Source: UBA7803 sp041395905 (GTDB lineage Bacteria; Pseudomonadota; Gammaproteobacteria; Pseudomonadales; Azotimanducaceae). From it: a stretch of DNA of 64,000 nt. The first letter of the stretch is position 1; each line of letters begins with the position of its first letter. The translations under genes and the position numbers were made by a program. The DNA lies in contig JAWKZP010000011.1 in NCBI GenBank assembly GCA_041395905.1, positions 1 through 64,000 on the forward strand. Direction: 5' to 3'. Positions 59,245 to 64,000 of the stretch are shown here, one piece after another. The notes below the pieces were generated by a model. The model did not search any database. It saw nothing but the letters and a program-made list of their open reading frames with translations, and had not been told where the DNA came from.

Positions 59245-60240
59245 TCACATCAGCACCTGCTTGGCGGGCGCCCCGGGCACCTCGCGCGCCAGACGCGGCA
59301 GCAGGTAGCCCGGCAGCCGCGCGCGCAGCTCGGTGACCAGGGCGCGGGCCCGGGCTTCGCTCACGGCAAAGTGATGGGTGCCGAGCACCTGGTCCGGCAG
59401 ATGCAGGTAGTACGGCAGCGCACCAGCATGGAACAACCGCTCGCTGAGCGCGGCCAGTGCAGCCACCGAGTCGTTGACGCCCGCAAGCAGGACACTCTGA
59501 TTGAGCACGACGATTCCCGCATCGCGCAGCGCCAGCGTCGCGGTTCTGAAGTCCGCATCGATCTCGTTGGCGTGATTGACGTGGAGCACCATCACCGGCG
59601 TTGCGCGGCTCGCGCGCAGGCGCTCGATCAGCGCCGACGTGACCCGTTGCGGAATCACAACCGGCAGCCGCGAATGGATGCGCAGGCGGGTGACATGGGG
59701 AACGGCGTCGATGCCTGCGATCAGCCGCGACAGCACGGCGTCTTTCAGCATCAGCGGATCGCCGCCGGACAGAATCAGCTCGCTGATGCCGGGGTCGTCC
59801 GCGACCTGCTGCAGGCCGGGAAAACTGCTGTGCTGCCGGTGCTCGGTATAGGGAAAGTGACGGCGGAAGCAGTAGCGACAATGGACGGCGCAGGCCGGCG
59901 CCGCCATGAGCAACGCCCGACCCTGATACTTCTGGACCAGACCGGGGGCGCGCGCAAACGAACGCTCCTCGAGAGGATCGAGCTGATAGCCGCTCAACAC
60001 CCGGTGCTCTTCCCGCAGCGGCAGCACCTGGCGCAGCAGCGGATCGGCAGGATCGCCCCTGGCCATGCGTGCAACGAAAGGTTCCGGTACCCGCAGAGGG
60101 AAGGTCGGATCGGTATCCACGTCGAGATCGGCCGCGCGCAGATCGAGTCGGCCGAGCAGGTCGTCCAGATCGACGACCGCCGCGCGCAGCAGCTCGCCCC
60201 AGCGTTGCTCAGGCCAGGGCAATCGGCCAGATTGGATCAA
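59245..60240 (-). CDS. epmB: EF-P lysine 2,3-aminomutase EpmB
   Basis: 331-residue radical SAM protein. The cluster motif C117-x3-C121-x2-C124 (CAVHCRYC) is intact, and LSGGDPLM and HSRLPVVIPQRVT are typical KamA/EpmB segments. It converts lysine to beta-lysine for modification of elongation factor P. The length lacks the C-terminal tail of clostridial KamA, which favours EpmB. No efp or epmA gene is in the window. Confidence 0.92.
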   Translation of the reverse strand: MIQSGRLPWPEQRWGELLRAAVVDLDDLLGRLDLRAADLDVDTDPTFPLRVPEPFVARMARGDPADPLLRQVLPLREEHRVLSGYQLDPLEERSFARAPGLVQKYQGRALLMAAPACAVHCRYCFRRHFPYTEHRQHSSFPGLQQVADDPGISELILSGGDPLMLKDAVLSRLIAGIDAVPHVTRLRIHSRLPVVIPQRVTSALIERLRASRATPVMVLHVNHANEIDADFRTATLALRDAGIVVLNQSVLLAGVNDSVAALAALSERLFHAGALPYYLHLPDQVLGTHHFAVSEARARALVTELRARLPGYLLPRLAREVPGAPAKQVLM

Positions 60241-60247
60241 GGTTGCG

Positions 60248-61900
60248 TCAGCCCGCCTTGTCGCGCAGGTCCGGCAGCAGGTAACCCTGATCGGCCAGAT
60301 TGGCGCGCACGACCTTCTTGTCCATCTTGCCCGTGGACGTCAGCGGAATGCTGTCGACGTAGAGCACGTCGTCCGGCAGCTGCCACTTTGCGAACTTGCC
60401 GGCGCAGTGGGCCAGCACCTCGTCCTTGCTGACCTGGGCGCCGTCCTGCAGCACCAGCAGCGCCACCGGGCGCTCGTCCCACTTCGGATGCGGCTGGGCA
60501 ACCACGCAGGCCTGGGCAATGCCGGGCAGCGCCACGATGTGATTCTCCAGATCCACCGAAGAGATCCACTCGCCGCCGCTCTTCACCAGGTCCTTGGAAC
60601 GGTCGCTGATGATCAGGTACTCGTCGGGGTCGATCATCCCCACGTCGCCGGTGATGAGCCAGCCGTCGTGGAACTTCTCCGGCTGCGGGTTGTTGTAGTA
60701 CTCCGAGCAGATCCACGGGCCGCGTATCAGGATCTCGCCGACCGTCTTGCCGTCGTGGGGCACGCGATTGAAGTTGTCGTCGAATATCTCGACCTCGATG
60801 CCGGGCATGATCTGACCGGCCTTGGCCACGTTCTGGAAGCGCTGGTCCTCGTCGAGCGCGAGCTGCGAACGCTTCATGACCCGGCGCGACAGCGTCGCCA
60901 GCGGTGACGTTTCGGTCATGCCCCAGCCCTGCACCATCTCCACCCCGAGGGTGTCCCAGTACCAGCGGATCAGCGAAGGCGGCGGCGCGGAACCGCCGCA
61001 GGTGAGACGCGACAGGTGCGACAGGTCGTATTTGCCCGGATTGGCTTCATAGATGGCCTTCACGCCCTGCCAGATGGTCGGCACGCCCGCCGAGACGGTG
61101 ACCTGCTCGTCGGCGAGCAGCTGAATCAGTCGCGCGGGATCCATGAAGCGGTGTGGCATCACCTGCTTGCAGCCGAGCATCAGCGCCGACCAGGGCAGGC
61201 CCCAGCCCATGGCATGGAACATGGGCACGATGCCGAGCAGGCAGTCGGTGGCCGACAGGTTCATGCTGTCGGTCATGCACTGAGTCAGCGTGTGCAGATA
61301 CTGGGAGCGATGCTCGTACTCCACGCCCTTGGGATTGCCCGTCGTACCGCTGGTGTAGCACAGACCCAGCGGCGAGTTCTCGTCGATCTCCGGCCACTGG
61401 AACCGCGTCGGCTTGCCGGCGATGAAGGCCTCGTAGTCAACCGGTTCCGGCAGGTCCGTCTGCCAGCCTTCGCAGCCGGGCTCCGTGGCCACGATGATGC
61501 GCTCCACGCTGGGCATGCGGCCCTTGAGCTTCTCCAGCAGCGGCAGCGCGTCTGCATCCGCGATGATCAGCCGGTCCTGAGCGTGATCGATGATGTACTC
61601 GAGATCGGTATCGGACAGGCGGATGTTCAGCGTGTGCAGCACCGCACCCATCCCGGCGCAGGCGTGGTAGGCCTCCAGATGACGGGCGCCGTTCCACATG
61701 AAGGTGCCCACCCGATCCCCCACCCGGATGCCGGCGTCCGCAAGCGCATGCGCCAGCTGATGGGCCCGGTCACGGGTCTCGGCATAGGTCTGCCGACGCA
61801 CGCCGCTGGTCGTCGCCGTGACGATTTCCTCGCCCGGCGCGACCTTGGCACCGCGATCGAGGATCCTGGACATCAACAGGGGCGTGTGCTGCATTGCCAT
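60248..61900 (-). CDS. long- or medium-chain acyl-CoA ligase (AMP-binding)
   Basis: 550-residue adenylate-forming enzyme. The P-loop YTSGTTGNPKG, A5 motif GWGMTETSP and A7/A8 motifs (WLITGDVGMIDPDEYLIISDRSKD) are intact, and the A10 lysine is in TSTGKMDKK. It activates a carboxylic acid to the CoA thioester; chain length is not predicted. The ATG at 61900 has GGAGG eight bases ahead; the longer frame to 61993 is not needed. Divergent from two hotdog thioesterases. Confidence 0.9.
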   Translation of the reverse strand: MAMQHTPLLMSRILDRGAKVAPGEEIVTATTSGVRRQTYAETRDRAHQLAHALADAGIRVGDRVGTFMWNGARHLEAYHACAGMGAVLHTLNIRLSDTDLEYIIDHAQDRLIIADADALPLLEKLKGRMPSVERIIVATEPGCEGWQTDLPEPVDYEAFIAGKPTRFQWPEIDENSPLGLCYTSGTTGNPKGVEYEHRSQYLHTLTQCMTDSMNLSATDCLLGIVPMFHAMGWGLPWSALMLGCKQVMPHRFMDPARLIQLLADEQVTVSAGVPTIWQGVKAIYEANPGKYDLSHLSRLTCGGSAPPPSLIRWYWDTLGVEMVQGWGMTETSPLATLSRRVMKRSQLALDEDQRFQNVAKAGQIMPGIEVEIFDDNFNRVPHDGKTVGEILIRGPWICSEYYNNPQPEKFHDGWLITGDVGMIDPDEYLIISDRSKDLVKSGGEWISSVDLENHIVALPGIAQACVVAQPHPKWDERPVALLVLQDGAQVSKDEVLAHCAGKFAKWQLPDDVLYVDSIPLTSTGKMDKKVVRANLADQGYLLPDLRDKAG

Positions 61901-61991
61901 GAAAGAGTCCTCCCAATATGCTTCGGGGTTTTGCGAGCGCGAAAGTGTACCACCACACAGGCGCGCACCAACGTCTGAGCACGCCCGGAGC

Positions 61992-62432
61992 ATGGAAGAC
62001 TATCTGCAGCAGATCCCGCACGCGGCCGCCATCGGCATGCGCCTGATCAGCCACGACGAATCCGGCTGCCTGGTCCGAATCCCCTATGCCGGGCACCTGG
62101 TAGGAGACCCGGACACCGGCGTGGTGCACGGCGGGGTGCTGACCGCGCTCCTGGACAACACCTGCGGCATCGCCGTGCGTCCGCCGGACGCCGAGCGCGG
62201 CGCGGTCGTCATGGCAACGCTGGATCTGCGAATCGACTACATGGGTCCCGCCGAGCCGCACCGCGACATCTTTGCCCACGCCCTGTGCTACAAGCGCACG
62301 CGCAACATCGCGTTCGTGCGCGCTACCGCCTACCAGGATTCTCCGGACGAACCCGTGGCCACCTGTGTGGCCAGCTTCATGCTGGGCACCGCACCGGGCC
62401 AGGCTGAGGTCCAGACCGGAGGCGAGGCGTGA
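61992..62432 (+). CDS. PaaI-type hotdog thioesterase (first of a pair)
   Basis: 146-residue hotdog-fold protein. GVVHGGVLTALLDNTCG contains the family's catalytic/helix motif, followed by ATLDLRIDYMGPA. It would hydrolyse acyl-CoA thioesters. ATG 61992 is the most plausible start. It overlaps the next gene by four bases (GTGA). Confidence 0.85.
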   Translation: MEDYLQQIPHAAAIGMRLISHDESGCLVRIPYAGHLVGDPDTGVVHGGVLTALLDNTCGIAVRPPDAERGAVVMATLDLRIDYMGPAEPHRDIFAHALCYKRTRNIAFVRATAYQDSPDEPVATCVASFMLGTAPGQAEVQTGGEA

Positions 62433-62866
62433 AGTTTCTCGCCGAGCTGCGCGCGCAGAACCGGGGCACCGACATGCAGGCGGTGATCGACAACATCCCC
62501 TATGCCCGGTTTCTCGGCATCCAGGTGGATCAGAAGGGCAATGAGATCACCACCGTCATGCCGTTCCGGCACGAACTGGTGGGCAACGTCATGCTGCCGG
62601 CCCTGCATGGCGGCGTGATCGGCGCGTTTCTCGAGATCACCTCGCTGATCCAGCTGCTGTACGATTCGGCCTGCGAGCGGTTGCCGAAGACGGTGGATGT
62701 GTCCATCGACTACCTGCGTTCCGGCCGTGCGCAGCCCACCTACGGCCGCGCCGTGGTGACCCGCCACGGCCGCCGTGTCGCCAACGTGCGCGCGGAAATC
62801 TGGCAGGAAGAGCGGGCCAAGCCCATCGCCGCGAGTCACGGCCACTTTCTGCTGACCCCGCTGTGA
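62429..62866 (+). CDS. PaaI-type hotdog thioesterase (second of a pair)
   Basis: 145-residue hotdog-fold protein with LPALHGGVIGAFLEITSLIQL as the helix motif and VDVSIDYLRSG. It is clearly related to its upstream neighbour but not a recent duplicate. GTG start overlapping the neighbour's stop implies coexpression and perhaps a hetero-oligomer (inference). Confidence 0.85.
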   Translation: MKFLAELRAQNRGTDMQAVIDNIPYARFLGIQVDQKGNEITTVMPFRHELVGNVMLPALHGGVIGAFLEITSLIQLLYDSACERLPKTVDVSIDYLRSGRAQPTYGRAVVTRHGRRVANVRAEIWQEERAKPIAASHGHFLLTPL

Positions 62867-62899
62867 CCCGGGTCCGCGCGCCCGCCCGGGCCGCGGCGC

Positions 62900-64000
62900 T
62901 CAGCCCGGCGAACGAAACGCCTGATCGTGCCGCAACTGCGCACGCAGCTCGCCGATCTCGCGCACGCGCCGCGCATCGTCCCACCCGCACAGGCGCGCCA
63001 TGCGCTCGGCGCAGGGTTCGATGAGCGCCTCGAGCTGCGCCGGCAGAAACCAGACCACGCGCAGGCGCCGGTAGAGCAGGTCCTCGAGGCTCTCAGCGCC
63101 CTCTTCGAGCACGGCCCAGTCCACTTCCTCGGCGAACACCGAGGGCGCGAGCGGCCTCGGCTGGTCGCCGAGCACATCGTTGACCTCGGATCCGTACAAG
63201 CGCACGAGCCGTGCCGCAACCCCGGGTTCCAGCTGGTAGCGACGCTCCGTCTCCTGCTGCAGCGCCGCGAGATCCTCGATGTCACCGCCCGGCAGCGGCG
63301 CCAGCGGGTCCGCCATGCTCACCGTCGTGCCCAGCACCTGGGCCACCGCGTCCATCGCCTGCTCGGCCATCTTGCGAAAGCCGGTCAGCTTGCCGCCCGC
63401 GATGCTCACCAGACGCCCGTCACGCCAGATCTCGTCACGGCGCGACATCTCCTTCGGCGCCTTGCCCGGCTGATTGACCAGCGGGCGCAGTCCTGCCCAG
63501 GTGCTCAGCACGTCGTCGACGCCCAGCTGCACGTCCGTGAAGTGGGCGTTGAGCGTCTCCAGCAGGTAGTCGATCTCGTCCGCCCGCACGTCGGGCCACA
63601 GCGCCGCCGCCCCGGCGAAGGTGGTGTCGGTGGTACCCACGTAGACCACCTCGCCACGTGGAATGGCGAACACCGGCCGGCCATCGGCCGCGGTCATCAT
63701 CACCATGTTGCGGATCGGCAGACGGGCCAGGTCCAACACCAGATGCACCCCTTTGGACAGGTGCAGCCGCGGCGAAGTGCCATCCGCCGCCAGCAGGCTC
63801 TCGACCCAGGGACCCGCCGCATTCACCGCCGCGCGACCGGTCAGCTCGTGGATGCTGCCGTCGCGGCGGTCACACACCCGCAGGCGCACCGCGTCCGGTT
63901 GCGACTCGGCCTGCTCGACCCGCGTCCGGCTGCACAGCCTGGCGCCGTCGCGGGCGGCCGCGCGCAGCGTTGCCAGCACCAGGCGCGCATCGTCCGTGAG
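62900..64000 (-). CDS. glpD: aerobic glycerol-3-phosphate dehydrogenase, C-terminal part (cut by window edge)
   Basis: About 367 C-terminal residues; the N terminus with the FAD dinucleotide fold lies beyond the window. Visible: NAAGPWVESL, KGVHLVLDL, GTTDTTFAG (the family's GTTDT), STWAGLRPL and IAGGKLTGFRKMAEQ. A DAO_C domain ends the protein. It oxidises glycerol-3-phosphate to dihydroxyacetone phosphate at the membrane. The frame is open to base 64000. Confidence 0.92.
   Translation of the reverse strand, partial: LTDDARLVLATLRAAARDGARLCSRTRVEQAESQPDAVRLRVCDRRDGSIHELTGRAAVNAAGPWVESLLAADGTSPRLHLSKGVHLVLDLARLPIRNMVMMTAADGRPVFAIPRGEVVYVGTTDTTFAGAAALWPDVRADEIDYLLETLNAHFTDVQLGVDDVLSTWAGLRPLVNQPGKAPKEMSRRDEIWRDGRLVSIAGGKLTGFRKMAEQAMDAVAQVLGTTVSMADPLAPLPGGDIEDLAALQQETERRYQLEPGVAARLVRLYGSEVNDVLGDQPRPLAPSVFAEEVDWAVLEEGAESLEDLLYRRLRVVWFLPAQLEALIEPCAERMARLCGWDDARRVREIGELRAQLRHDQAFRSPG

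Noticed and set aside
1..64000. prophage, insertion sequence or integrative element
   Set aside because: No transposase, integrase, phage structural gene or flanking att-like repeats were found.

Overview
The window is a dense, GC-rich stretch of bacterial chromosome with genes on both strands. No rRNA, tRNA, phage or insertion-sequence gene was recognised. The gene set points to a gammaproteobacterium: an EpmB-type EF-P lysine aminomutase, a PBP1B-type peptidoglycan synthase, glcDEF, DsbA, Uup, a TonB-dependent receptor and outer-membrane barrels. That placement is inferred from family membership, not from a marker tree.

Layout. 16-3238 is a MacA/MacB-like tripartite efflux operon, with MacB split into ATPase and permease. 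3260-6158 holds a Kup potassium transporter and a PBP7-like peptidase. 6172-9580 holds a small four-cysteine exported protein, a YghU-type glutathione transferase, a YchJ-like protein and an SGNH hydrolase coupled to an unknown protein. 9588-13702 (minus) carries Uup, a PHP-domain phosphodiesterase and a ParA-type ATPase. 13756-17688 (minus) is a three-subunit molybdenum hydroxylase operon ending in a MoaD-like gene. An LLM flavin oxidoreductase, a glutaredoxin and DsbA follow. 20406-25514 is a DabA/DabB inorganic-carbon uptake pair with a divergent LysR regulator; the shared promoter contains two dyads. 25562-27808 is a TonB-dependent receptor behind a TPP riboswitch. 28094-31617 holds DUF4126, PBP1B and a TPR lipoprotein. 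31605-36857 is a glycolate oxidase operon (glcD-glcE-glcF) plus an MFS carrier; glcD carries a compensated frameshift scar.

36911-48829 contains a TIGR04219-type barrel, a degenerate 17-bp tandem array, a dihydroorotase, a nitronate monooxygenase, an ABC-2 exporter, an enoyl-CoA hydratase, a GNAT acetyltransferase, an MBL hydrolase, an SDR, an MFS carrier and a MATE pump. 49111-59199 is the most unusual part. It has an autotransporter-type barrel, a frameshifted gene, and an exported caspase-like protein with Sel1 repeats and a long coiled coil. Divergent from the caspase gene are a four-cysteine secreted protein and a DUF4384 lipoprotein with about 18 hexapeptide repeats, broken by a frameshift inside the repeats. 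Next come a 7TM histidine kinase and a NarL-type response regulator, then a 28-bp perfect palindrome and a secreted arginase-like protein with an altered metal site. 59245-64000 holds EpmB, an acyl-CoA ligase, two hotdog thioesterases and the truncated end of glpD.

The best candidate for an undescribed system is the envelope cluster at about 51056-58170: exported caspase, repeat-bearing DUF4384 lipoprotein, two-component system and palindromic operator. Its members are individually recognisable, but their functional link is inferred from proximity only.
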